From: JBOZRQ01 sp050789255
GTDB lineage: Bacteria; Bacillota; Sulfobacillia; Symbiobacteriales; Symbiobacteriaceae
Direction: 5' to 3'
Assembly (NCBI GenBank): GCA_050789255.1
Contig: JBOZRQ010000008.1
Span: 124,001 to 188,000 of the forward strand
DNA: 64,000 bases
Positions 9,682-16,581 of this stretch are shown here, in pieces. How positions within the stretch are numbered: the first letter of the stretch is position 1; the number at the start of each line of letters is the position of its first letter. Made by a program: the position numbers and the translations under genes. The notes under the pieces are model-generated. The model was given only the letters and a program-made list of their open reading frames with translations, was not told where the DNA came from and did no database searches.

Positions 9682-9712
9682 AGGGGGCGGGGAGTTTGGG
9701 TCCCCGCCCCCT
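9682..9712 (-). terminator. Intercistronic hairpin after the sugar-binding protein gene
   Basis: A 12-bp perfect GC-rich stem with a 7-nt loop lies between the binding-protein gene and the first permease gene. No long T tract follows. Such hairpins commonly stabilise the upstream mRNA or partly terminate transcription so that binding protein exceeds permease. Confidence 0.7.
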
Positions 9713-9718
9713 CGCTTG

Positions 9719-10993
9719 CTACTGGCCGAGCAGGGCGTCGATCTCCTTGGCAGCCTTGTCGAGGGCGGCCTTGGGGGCCTCCTTCTCACGGAAGACGGCC
9801 TCAAAGGCGTCGCTCAGGACCTTGTCGATCTTGTTCCAGGTGGGAACCGGGGTGCGGGGCAGGGCGTTGTTCAGCTGGGTGATGTAGGCGTCGTAGTATC
9901 CGGCTTCCTTCATGACGGCGTTGGCAGAGGCGGTCTTGGTCACGGGCATCTGCCCGGTCTTGGCCATGGCGACCTGGGCCTCATCGCTGAGCATGAACTG
10001 CATGAACTTCCAGGCGGCGTCCTTGTTCTTGGCGCTCTTGAACATGACGATATTCTCGCCGCCGACCACCGAGATGGAGCCCGCCGCGCCCGTCGGCACC
10101 GGGGCGCCGACCATCTTGCCCTTCAGATCGTTGGCCATGATGGCGAAGAACCAGGGACCCTCCTGCACGGCGCCGTACTTGCCGGCCTTGTAGCCGTCCC
10201 AGGTGCCGGGCTGCCCGCCCAGGTGGGTGTTGGCGAAGGCGCCGTCCTTCTGCATGTTCAGGATCGCCTGCAGGGCGGCCACCGAAGCGTCGCTGTTGAG
10301 GAAGCCGGAGGCCTTGGAGTAGTCGTCGTTGGTCACCTTGCCGCCCATGGTCCAGAAGAGCGGCAGCATCGCCCAGGTGCCGGTGCCGCCGGGGGCGAAG
10401 GCGAACTTCTCCTTGTCGCCCTTGAAGGCGGTGTAGTACTTCTTGAACTCATCCATGGTCTTGGGCGGGGCGGAGAGCCCGGCCTTGGTCAGGAACTCGG
10501 GGTTGTAAACCCAGACCTGGGTGTTGGTGTCCAGAGCCAGGCCGTAATACTTGCCCTTGTAGGCGTTGGTGGCCATGGGGCCGGGGAAGGAGTTGTTCTT
10601 GATGTCTGCAAAGCCCGGGTAGCCGTCCACGGGCTCAAGGGCGCCCAGCTTGGCGAACTCGGGCGTCCAGATGATGTCCATGCGCATCAGGTCGGGGGTG
10701 GTGCCGCCGGCTGCCGCGGTGACCAGGGAGTCATGCAGGCCATCGTAGGGCTGAACCACAGACTTCACGGTGATGTAGGGGTACTTCTTTTGGAAGGCGG
10801 GGATCACCACTTCGGTGAGCGCCTTGTTCTCGTTGGAGTCCGTATTGTAGGTGTGCCAGTATGTAATCGTAACCGGGTCGGGCTGCTTGGGAGCCTCGGG
10901 CTGCTTGGTCGAATCAGCGGGCTTGGTCGTCGAACAGCCGGCCAGAATCAGAATCGCCATGGTACACACGAGTGCGGTCAGTTTCCGGAGCAT
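9719..10993 (-). CDS. Extracellular sugar-binding lipoprotein of an ABC importer (family 1)
   Basis: The 424-residue protein has a lipoprotein signal with lipobox LILAGC (Cys19), a Lys/Pro/Gln-rich linker, and a family-1 solute-binding fold (ITYWHTY...; SAKNKDAAWKFMQFML in the C-terminal half). It would sit anchored outside the membrane and deliver oligosaccharide to the two permeases. Neighbouring GH66 and GH15 genes point to isomaltooligosaccharides or cyclic isomaltooligosaccharides, by inference. It lies 60 bp downstream of the ROK regulator gene, with a GGGAGAAAGAG-type site before the ATG. Confidence 0.9.
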   Translation of the reverse strand: MLRKLTALVCTMAILILAGCSTTKPADSTKQPEAPKQPDPVTITYWHTYNTDSNENKALTEVVIPAFQKKYPYITVKSVVQPYDGLHDSLVTAAAGGTTPDLMRMDIIWTPEFAKLGALEPVDGYPGFADIKNNSFPGPMATNAYKGKYYGLALDTNTQVWVYNPEFLTKAGLSAPPKTMDEFKKYYTAFKGDKEKFAFAPGGTGTWAMLPLFWTMGGKVTNDDYSKASGFLNSDASVAALQAILNMQKDGAFANTHLGGQPGTWDGYKAGKYGAVQEGPWFFAIMANDLKGKMVGAPVPTGAAGSISVVGGENIVMFKSAKNKDAAWKFMQFMLSDEAQVAMAKTGQMPVTKTASANAVMKEAGYYDAYITQLNNALPRTPVPTWNKIDKVLSDAFEAVFREKEAPKAALDKAAKEIDALLGQ

Positions 10994-11053
10994 CTCTTTC
11001 TCCCCCTTGTGGTGTTAATGCGGTCACAGAACAAATTGCCGAGCCGCAGGCGT

Positions 11054-12328
11054 TCAGGTGGAAGGCTGGGCCACCCTGCGAGCCATGGCAATGGTCGCCT
11101 GTTGGTGGATGGGGACCTGGAAAGCGTCGGCCAGCACCAGGGCGGCGGCGCCGCGCACCCAGGCATCCTGCCCGAGCACGCCCGGTGCGACCACGAAGTC
11201 CTCCGGAAAGAACGGGAAGACCACTTCGGCCATGGCCTCCCGCATGGGGCCGAGCAGCAGGCTACCCGCCTGCAGGACGGCTTCGCCGCCGGCCACAACC
11301 CGCCCCGAGCTGAGCAGCGTCACGGCGTTGCCCACGGCGATGCCCAGCCACCGGCCGGCCTCTTTGAGAACGGCAAGGGCGCCTGGGTCCCCCTCCTTCG
11401 CGGCCTCGACGACCAGCTCCCTGGTGATCAGGTCCGGGTGGCCGCTCACCATGGCCTGGAGGACCGGTGTACGGCCCGCTGCGGCCTCCGCCCGGGCGTG
11501 CCGCACGATGGCGGCGTCGGAGGCGAGCGCCTCCAGGCAGCCGACCCGGCCGCAGGCGCAGCGTGGCCCGTCGCGCTGGACCTGCATGTGGCCCAGCTCG
11601 CCCGCCCCGAACCGGGCGCCCCGGTGGATCTGGCCGTTGATGATCACCCCGGCGCCAATACCTACGCCCACGGTGATCGCCAGCAGGTCCTTCTCGCCCT
11701 CGCCGGCCCCGTACAGCGCCTCGGCCAGCGCCATGGCGTTGGCGTCGTTGTCGACGTAGACGGGCACGCCCATTTCCTCTTCGAGGATGTCCCGGATGGG
11801 CAGGTCGGCCCAGCCCAGAAAGTAGGAAGCGACCGCGGTGCCGGTGAAGGGGTTGACTACCCCCGGCATCACCATGCCAATGCCCAGGAGCTTATCCATG
11901 GGCACACCCATGGCGAAGACCGTGCGCTCCACCCCCTGCCGGATAGCGGCTACGACCTTCTCGGCGCCGCTGCTTGGGCTCAGCGGCACCCCCTCCCGGT
12001 GCAGCACCCGCCCCTCCATGTCGACCAGGGCGACGGTGGCCTGCGTGGGCGCCACCTTCAGGCCGATGGCGTAGAGCGCCCGCTCGTTGAGGGTGAGCAG
12101 CACGGGCCTGCGGCCGCTGGGCACGTCGGCGCTGCCGACCTCCTGGACCAGCCCCTCCCGCAGCAGGGTGTTGATGATCCCGGTGATGGTAGACCGGCCG
12201 AGCCCGGTGATTTGGGAGAGATCGACCCTGGAGACGGGTTTGTGCTGGCGGATTGCGTTCAGGACCAGTGCGATGTTCATCTCTTTGATCAACTGCCGGT
12301 CGCCGGTTCGAAGCATGGAAGAGACCAC
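11054..12328 (-). CDS. ROK-family transcriptional regulator (Mlc/NagC/XylR type)
   Basis: The 424-residue protein has an N-terminal winged helix (about 15-80: VDLSQITGLGRSTITGIINTLLREG) followed by a ROK sugar-kinase-like domain (about 90-400). The ROK zinc site CACGRVGCLE and glycine-rich GVGIGAG motif are present. It should repress the alpha-1,6-glucan operon, of which it is the first gene, and sense a sugar or sugar phosphate. A GTG start at 12328 follows GAGGTGG by eight bases; an ATG at 12316 is also possible. The long antisense frames across it look like GC-rich shadows. Confidence 0.9.
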   Translation of the reverse strand: MVSSMLRTGDRQLIKEMNIALVLNAIRQHKPVSRVDLSQITGLGRSTITGIINTLLREGLVQEVGSADVPSGRRPVLLTLNERALYAIGLKVAPTQATVALVDMEGRVLHREGVPLSPSSGAEKVVAAIRQGVERTVFAMGVPMDKLLGIGMVMPGVVNPFTGTAVASYFLGWADLPIRDILEEEMGVPVYVDNDANAMALAEALYGAGEGEKDLLAITVGVGIGAGVIINGQIHRGARFGAGELGHMQVQRDGPRCACGRVGCLEALASDAAIVRHARAEAAAGRTPVLQAMVSGHPDLITRELVVEAAKEGDPGALAVLKEAGRWLGIAVGNAVTLLSSGRVVAGGEAVLQAGSLLLGPMREAMAEVVFPFFPEDFVVAPGVLGQDAWVRGAAALVLADAFQVPIHQQATIAMARRVAQPST

Positions 12329-12365
12329 TCCTCAGTCCACCTCATCCAATTCGGTCGGTGAATGA

Positions 12366-12416
12366 ATTATACCAAGCGCACGAATTTCCCTTCTTTCGAA
12401 TCGCAAATTTATTTGC
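12366..12416 (-). promoter_or_regulatory. Probable promoter and operator of the ROK/alpha-glucan operon
   Basis: A perfect minus-strand -10 TATAAT occupies 12371-12366; the -35 region near 12389-12394 is poor, suggesting activator or alternative control. Just upstream of it is a perfect inverted repeat, GCAAAT-TT-ATTTGC, at 12403-12416, AT-rich like known NagC/Mlc sites. That the ROK protein binds here is inference. Confidence 0.5.
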
Positions 12417-12431
12417 ATTGTGGTGCGCAAA

Positions 12432-12476
12432 ACAGAAAAAGGCCCGGGTCATACGTCTCCGTACGATCCGAGCCTT
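12432..12476 (-). terminator. Intrinsic terminator on the minus strand upstream of the ROK operon
   Basis: Read on the minus strand, a 16-bp stem (one mismatch, two wobbles, loop of six) is followed by TTTTTCTGTTTT. It would stop minus-strand transcription coming from the right before it reaches the ROK promoter. No obvious minus-strand protein gene ends here. Confidence 0.65.
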
Positions 12477-12552
12477 CCTGTGTGTGAGGCGCTGACTTAT
12501 AGTAGTCTGAGGGAAACAAATGCGGTGATTGACGAGCACAGAGGTGAGTCAA

Positions 12553-13095
12553 GTGATTCTCCCCTTGTCGTGCACCTGGCTGACGGAGATGAAAGGCAAG
12601 CGTCTGAAGCGTGTAGAGCGTACTCTCCTTCCTTCGGATTACGACTACCACTCTGCGGAGGACCGGGACCAGCTATCCGATGGTTCGCTTGACCTGTTCT
12701 TTCAGGATGGCCTCCATGTCAGTTTTTGGTCGTTCGGCGAACAGATGTCGGTGGGCGTCGTCCCACATCCGCGACCCGTTCCCGATTGGGTCCTACGTGA
12801 CGTGTCGAACAACGCTTTTTGGCGTGGTCTCATCGGACACGCTGTGGTAGGGGTAAGTGTGCTGAAGTCCCCGGTCTTCGCAACGGATGGCATCACGGAG
12901 GTTTTTCCTTCAGAGTTTGGCGTACTCGTTGATATGGCGAACGGCGCCCAGTTCCTGGTGGAGTATGCCATGAACGCCGAGCTCCCCGACAGCCTTCGCA
13001 TCATGCCGAACCTGGATCACATCCCAGCGGGCACTTACTCGCTGATTCCCGTCTGCTGTCCTCAGAAACCAAACTCCGATCGCCTTCATCGCTGA
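12553..13095 (+). CDS. Hypothetical protein, about 180 residues
   Basis: I do not recognise this family. The GTG at 12553 is preferred because GAGGTGAG lies four bases upstream; TTG at 12529 is an alternative with a poorer site. The product is soluble, without signal peptide or membrane helices, rich in Trp, Phe and acidic residues (DGSLDLFFQDGLHVSFWSF near 45-65), and ends in a Pro/Asn-rich tail. Its size and composition resemble the small immunity-like proteins of the island at 28-38 kb, but that is only an impression. It stands alone between the ROK operon and a probable RNA gene. Confidence 0.55.
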   Translation: MILPLSCTWLTEMKGKRLKRVERTLLPSDYDYHSAEDRDQLSDGSLDLFFQDGLHVSFWSFGEQMSVGVVPHPRPVPDWVLRDVSNNAFWRGLIGHAVVGVSVLKSPVFATDGITEVFPSEFGVLVDMANGAQFLVEYAMNAELPDSLRIMPNLDHIPAGTYSLIPVCCPQKPNSDRLHR

Positions 13096-13178
13096 CCACG
13101 GTGGTTACAGCCGCGAATGGATCAAGGATGGTCCCTGGGACAGGAACTGGTCCGCGGAACTTTTCCGGCCGCATGTCA

Positions 13179-13224
13179 AAAGGCCGGTGTTTCACTGCCA
13201 CGTAGCAGCGAAACACCGGCCTTT
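13179..13224. terminator. Strong hairpin between hypothetical gene and RNA locus
   Basis: A perfect 15-bp inverted repeat with a 16-nt loop is followed by TTT on the plus strand and TTTT on the minus strand. It could end the plus-strand hypothetical gene and also lies just beyond the 3' end of the minus-strand RNA described next. Confidence 0.7.
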
Positions 13225-13289
13225 GACCTGCGAGAGTCAGGAATACCCCTGGTTTTGTCATTAGGATGACCATTTATCTCAGCGACCCT

Positions 13290-13569
13290 TTCGGGCCACC
13301 GCCCCTTTCCCGTTTCCGAGTCAGGGATGCGTCCTACCCGCGCCTCTGGCGCCTACTTGGACTTGCACGGAGGTGGATGATTGCCCGTCTCATCCGACCG
13401 TCGCCGGTCGGCTTGCGTTTCTATAGCTCGTTACAGGTACTCGCCTCTCAGGGAGAAAGCTTTCCCCATCGTCGGCTCACGCCGCCGGGGCTTGCGCCCT
13501 GCACCTTCTTTCTGCCCGCTCTCACGAGCAGCCGTGCCAGGAAGTTCCTCACCACATCATCCCGGTGAA
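13290..13569 (-). ncRNA. Probable HEARO/omega RNA (IscB-type guide RNA scaffold), without an adjacent iscB
   Basis: Read 5' to 3' on the minus strand from 13569, this stretch matches the HEARO/omega-RNA scaffold as I remember it: it begins TTCACCGGGATG, then GAGGAACTTCCTGGCACGG, then AGAAAGAAGGTGCAGGG, and later CCGACGATGGGGAAAGC and CTGAGAGGCGAGTACC. Four stems are closed by GNRA loops: GCTC-GTGA-GAGC (13518-13529), GGGC-GCAA-GCCC (about 13488-13499), CGGC-GTGA-GCCG (about 13474-13485) and CCGACCG-GCGA-CGGTCGG (about 13394-13411). No protein frame here looks real. HEARO RNAs normally precede iscB, which encodes an RNA-guided HNH/RuvC nuclease; none follows within 700 bp and none occurs in the window. 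The guide would lie just 5' of 13569. The 3' limit is uncertain; the core is about 13390-13569. Confidence 0.7.
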
Positions 13570-13782
13570 AGCGGCCGCTTGCGGCCTCCCAGTTGATGCA
13601 GCGCGGTCACCAACCTTACTCTCGCAACTGACAGAGACCAAGTATATCGTGTCGCAGTCATGAAGTAAATGACGAAGTCCTGGAATCGCAGGGACGAATT
13701 CGAGCGCAAGAATCGGATTTTCCATCATGTACGGTCTTGATAGTCTGAATGCGTCCGATTCTGATTCGAATGGAGAATCGAA

Positions 13783-14418
13783 ATGCACAAGGCGATTAAC
13801 CCTAAGGTGCTCTATATCGGCACGCCGGTTGTCCTCATCTCTACGCTGAACGAAGACGGGTCGTCGAACCTGGCGCCGATGTCCTCCGCCTGGTTCCTGG
13901 GCTCCTCCTGCATGCTCGGCATGAACCGGGCCTCGCAGACCGTACAGAACCTGATCCGCGAGCGCGAGTGCGTCCTGAACCTGCCGTCGCCGGAGCTGGT
14001 GGGCGAGGTCGACCGCCTCGCGCTCACCACCGGCCGGGACCCGGTGCCCGAGTATAAGGCCAAGATCGGGTACCGGTACGAGCACGCCAAGTTCGAGATC
14101 GCCGGGCTCACCCCCGAGCCATCGGAGATCGTCCGACCGTGGCGGGCGGCGGAGTGCCCGATTCAGATGGAGGCCACCGTGGCACAGGTCGGCAGCTTTG
14201 GCGAGGGCGACCCGCGCATCACCTCCGTCGCTGCGATCGAACTCCGCATCGTGCGGGTCCATGTCGCCGAGGAGCTGATCCTGCCCGGGACGGAGAACTA
14301 CATCGACCCAGATCGGTGGAACCCGTTGATCATGAACTTCTGTGACTTCTACGGGCTGAGCGGGCGGGTTCACCCGTCCAGGCTGGCCAAAGCGTTCTTT
14401 CCGACCGTGGCCAAGTGA
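13783..14418 (+). CDS. Flavin reductase-like (FMN-binding split-barrel) protein
   Basis: The 211-residue protein has the flavin reductase/flavoredoxin fold seen in FMN-dependent reductases. The N-terminal half carries the typical PVVLISTLNEDGSSNLAPMSS and MNRASQTVQNLIRERECVLNLPS stretches, and the middle has ECPIQMEATV. Such proteins bind FMN and reduce flavin or small substrates with NAD(P)H; the substrate here is unknown. GGAGAA lies five bases before the ATG. The gene is probably monocistronic, since the M24 peptidase 68 bp downstream has its own AGGAGGT site, though co-transcription is possible. Confidence 0.85.
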   Translation: MHKAINPKVLYIGTPVVLISTLNEDGSSNLAPMSSAWFLGSSCMLGMNRASQTVQNLIRERECVLNLPSPELVGEVDRLALTTGRDPVPEYKAKIGYRYEHAKFEIAGLTPEPSEIVRPWRAAECPIQMEATVAQVGSFGEGDPRITSVAAIELRIVRVHVAEELILPGTENYIDPDRWNPLIMNFCDFYGLSGRVHPSRLAKAFFPTVAK

Positions 14419-14486
14419 AGAGGTAATGGCGTGCAGGCGTGGAAATCCTGTACCAGTGGCCATAAAACAGGAGGTCGACGACTTAG

Positions 14487-15584
14487 ATGAACGCCCGCTC
14501 TGAACGCCGTGCGCGGCTGGGCGCCGCCGCACAGCAAGCCGGTGCCGATGTCGCAATGATTACCTCTGTGGTTGCAATGCGGTACCTGATCGGCTGGGGC
14601 AACCCCAGCAAGCGCCTCTCCGCCCTGCTGATCGCTCCCGACGGCCGGGCCGCCCTGGCCGTGCCCGCCCTGGAGATGGGCGAGGCCCAGCACGCCGAGG
14701 TCCCCCTCTTCCCCTGGAAGGACGGCACCGATCCCTACGTCGCCGTGCGTGCGGCGGCTGAAAGCCTGGGCATCGCCGCCCCCAAGGCGCTGGGCGTCGA
14801 GAAGGAGTTCATCCCCCTGGGGATTTTCGAGAAGGCTTCCGCTACGTTGGGCGCCGCCGCCTCGGTCGACCTGAGCCCGATCGTCTCGGCCATGCGGGCG
14901 CACAAGGACAGCGCCGAGGTCGCTGCGATGCAGAAGGCCGCCGACGCCATCAACCCGGCCCTCGACAAGGTGCTGGAGGTCCTGCGCCCCGGCTTGACCG
15001 AGGCGGAGCTCGCTGCGATCATGGAGCAGGCCATGCGGGACGCCGGCGCCCACGGCCTGGCCTTCGACACCCACGTGCTTACCGGCGCCCGGTCTGCCCT
15101 GCCCCACGGCTCCACCTCCTCCGCCAAGATCCAGGACGGCGACGTGGTCCTGATGGACTTCGGCGCCATGGTGGACGGCTACCGCTCCGACATCACCCGG
15201 TGCGTCAGCGTCGGCTCCTGGCACCCGGAGATCTCCAAGATCTATGACATCGTGCTGGCCGCCCACGACGCCGCTGTGGCCGCCACCCGGCCGGGCGTCG
15301 CTTATGAGGAGATCGACCGGGCCGCCCGCTCGGTGATCGAGGAGGCCGGCTACGGCCAGTACTTCACCCACCGGACCGGACACGGCCTGGGCATGGAGGT
15401 CCACGAGGAGCCCTACTGCGTGGCGGGCAACCGCCAGGCGGCGGAGCCCGGGCACGTCTTCACCATCGAACCGGGTATTTACATCCCCGGGGTCGGCGGG
15501 ATCCGCATCGAGGACGATGTGCTGGTGACGGAGGACGGCTGCAAGTTGCTGACCTCCTGGCCGACGACCAAGCGCACGGTATAG
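14487..15584 (+). CDS. M24 family metallopeptidase, Xaa-Pro aminopeptidase/dipeptidase-like
   Basis: The 365-residue protein has a creatinase-like N-domain (1-130) and a pita-bread catalytic domain (135-360). The five metal ligands are all visible: Asp224 (LMDFGAM), Asp235 (YRSDITR), His299 (HRTGHGLG), Glu328 (TIEPGIY) and Glu342 (RIEDDV). It should be a cytosolic two-metal (Mn or Co) aminopeptidase or dipeptidase acting on X-Pro peptides. AGGAGGT sits eleven bases before the ATG, somewhat far. A hairpin begins 12 bp after the stop. Confidence 0.9.
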   Translation: MNARSERRARLGAAAQQAGADVAMITSVVAMRYLIGWGNPSKRLSALLIAPDGRAALAVPALEMGEAQHAEVPLFPWKDGTDPYVAVRAAAESLGIAAPKALGVEKEFIPLGIFEKASATLGAAASVDLSPIVSAMRAHKDSAEVAAMQKAADAINPALDKVLEVLRPGLTEAELAAIMEQAMRDAGAHGLAFDTHVLTGARSALPHGSTSSAKIQDGDVVLMDFGAMVDGYRSDITRCVSVGSWHPEISKIYDIVLAAHDAAVAATRPGVAYEEIDRAARSVIEEAGYGQYFTHRTGHGLGMEVHEEPYCVAGNRQAAEPGHVFTIEPGIYIPGVGGIRIEDDVLVTEDGCKLLTSWPTTKRTV

Positions 15585-15596
15585 AACGAATACACA

Positions 15597-15642
15597 GGGG
15601 CCCTCGCTGGCGACAGCGAAGGCCCCTTCGGTTGCTGACAAA
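15597..15642 (+). repeat. Hairpin repeat, left copy (also terminator of the peptidase gene)
   Basis: A GGGGCC...GGCCCC stem of 13 bp (one mismatch, 4-nt loop) is followed by GGTTGCTGACAAA. The same hairpin plus tail recurs in inverted orientation at 16155-16201. It can end the peptidase transcript. Confidence 0.75.
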
Positions 15643-15675
15643 ATGTTCGAGCGTGCATAAGGCCATCGGGGATGC

Positions 15676-15699
15676 AAGCCCAGGGTGCGCCCTGGGCTT
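15676..15699 (+). terminator. Short terminator-like hairpin
   Basis: A perfect 10-bp stem, AAGCCCAGGG/CCCTGGGCTT with a TGCG loop, is followed by TTTGTGCTT. It is the second hairpin after the peptidase gene. Confidence 0.6.
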
Positions 15700-15840
15700 T
15701 GTGCTTCGGCCCGTTGATGGCGGACACGCCCGGACCTGACGGTGTTCCGGTCGACCTTGTGAAATTGGGCTGGCTCCCTCACGAAGCATCGGCGATTGGC
15801 CTCCGTCAGCTTTTTGTCATGCGAGGGCAGTCCTCAAGTG

Positions 15841-16013
15841 AAAAAACGGACGGAGAGCAAACGGGACTCGGGGGGTGCCAGACGCTCAGGCGCTGGAGAC
15901 CTTGGGACTGTAGGTCCCCCTATCGGGCGCCCAAGTTTGGCCCGGGAATCCGGTAGGTCTCCGTCCGTTTTTTTCGCGCCTGGCCGCTGGCGGCTCGCAA
16001 AAAACGGACGGAG
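15841..16013. ncRNA. Candidate structured RNA with alternative terminator stems
   Basis: The 16-nt motif AAAAAACGGACGGAGA (15841-15856) is perfectly complementary to 15958-15973, which ends in seven T, and a third copy in the first orientation lies at 15999-16013. The middle arm can therefore pair either with the first arm, closing a 100-nt interior, or with the third across a 25-nt loop. The interior holds further stems (78-96: CCAG-CGC/GCG-CTGG; 905-917: GGGAC/GTCCC; CTTGGG/CCCAAG, all plus 15800 or 15000 as appropriate). Both strands end in T runs. No coding frame is convincing. The family is not one I recognise. Confidence 0.5.
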
Positions 16014-16154
16014 CCAGTGTCGGGCGCCAGGACCCACCATTACATAACCCCCGACGCCATAACCGACGGACACCACAAGAAACCCGCCCATGTCTGTGGT
16101 GACATAAAGAATAGCAGTGCATGGGTATGCTCCGCTATTCACCAAGGGACAGGC

Positions 16155-16201
16155 TTTGTCAGCAACCTGCAGGGGCCCTCGCTGGTGACAGCGAGGGCCC
16201 C
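16155..16201 (-). repeat. Hairpin repeat, right copy in inverted orientation
   Basis: A perfect 13-bp GGGGCCCTCGCTG stem with a 4-nt loop is followed on the minus strand by a short linker and GGTTGCTGACAAA, matching the element at 15597-15642 in reverse orientation. It also acts as a terminator-like structure 8 bp beyond the stop of the SLH fragment. Confidence 0.75.
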
Positions 16202-16208
16202 TTGGTGT

Positions 16209-16568
16209 TTAGTTCTGCCGCAGAATCAGACCCTGCCGCTGCATGGCACGCAGCACGAGGACTGCGGCCTGCGCACGGGTGGCCCGCCCGCCCGGCTGCA
16301 AGGTGTCATCGCCCATGCCCTGCAGTAGCTCCTGGAAGACGGCCGTCACGACCGCACCGTTGGCCCAGGGGGCGATCTCATCTGCATCCCGGAAGTCCAG
16401 CTTCATGCCGGAGACGAGCTCCGCCTGGTCAGCCAGGCCGAGGGCCCGCACGATCATGACCGCCATCTCCTGCCGGGAGACCGGGTCGGTGAAAGTGGGC
16501 TCTGCGGCGCCCTCCACGGTGATGTTCCGGTCGGGCTGGAACTCGGCATCGCTGACGCCGGTCACCAC
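16209..16568 (-). pseudogene. SLH-domain gene fragment (5' truncated)
   Basis: The 119-residue frame carries the second half of one S-layer-homology motif (VTGVSDAEFQPDRNIT) and about one and a half further SLH motifs (VSRQEMAVMIVRALGL, FRDADEIAPW..., TRAQAAVLVLRAM). A normal SLH protein has three complete motifs after a signal peptide. Here the frame runs upstream straight into the end of the molybdopterin dehydrogenase gene, without ribosome site, signal peptide or first motif. I read it as the tail of an S-layer-anchored protein left by a deletion, not a working gene. Confidence 0.7.
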
Positions 16569-16581
16569 ATGGCTATGAGCA

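Noticed and set aside
8697..9887. A 396-codon plus-strand frame opposite the MalF-type permease
   Set aside because: Gln/His/Glu-rich antisense of hydrophobic membrane helices, a common artefact.
9644..12361. A 905-codon plus-strand frame across the binding protein and ROK genes
   Set aside because: Composition is typical of an antisense frame in high-GC DNA and it crosses two well-supported genes and their spacer.
13266..13568. A 100-codon plus-strand frame in the RNA region
   Set aside because: Arg/Ser/Pro-rich low-information sequence; the minus strand shows several GNRA hairpins and scaffold motifs of an RNA.
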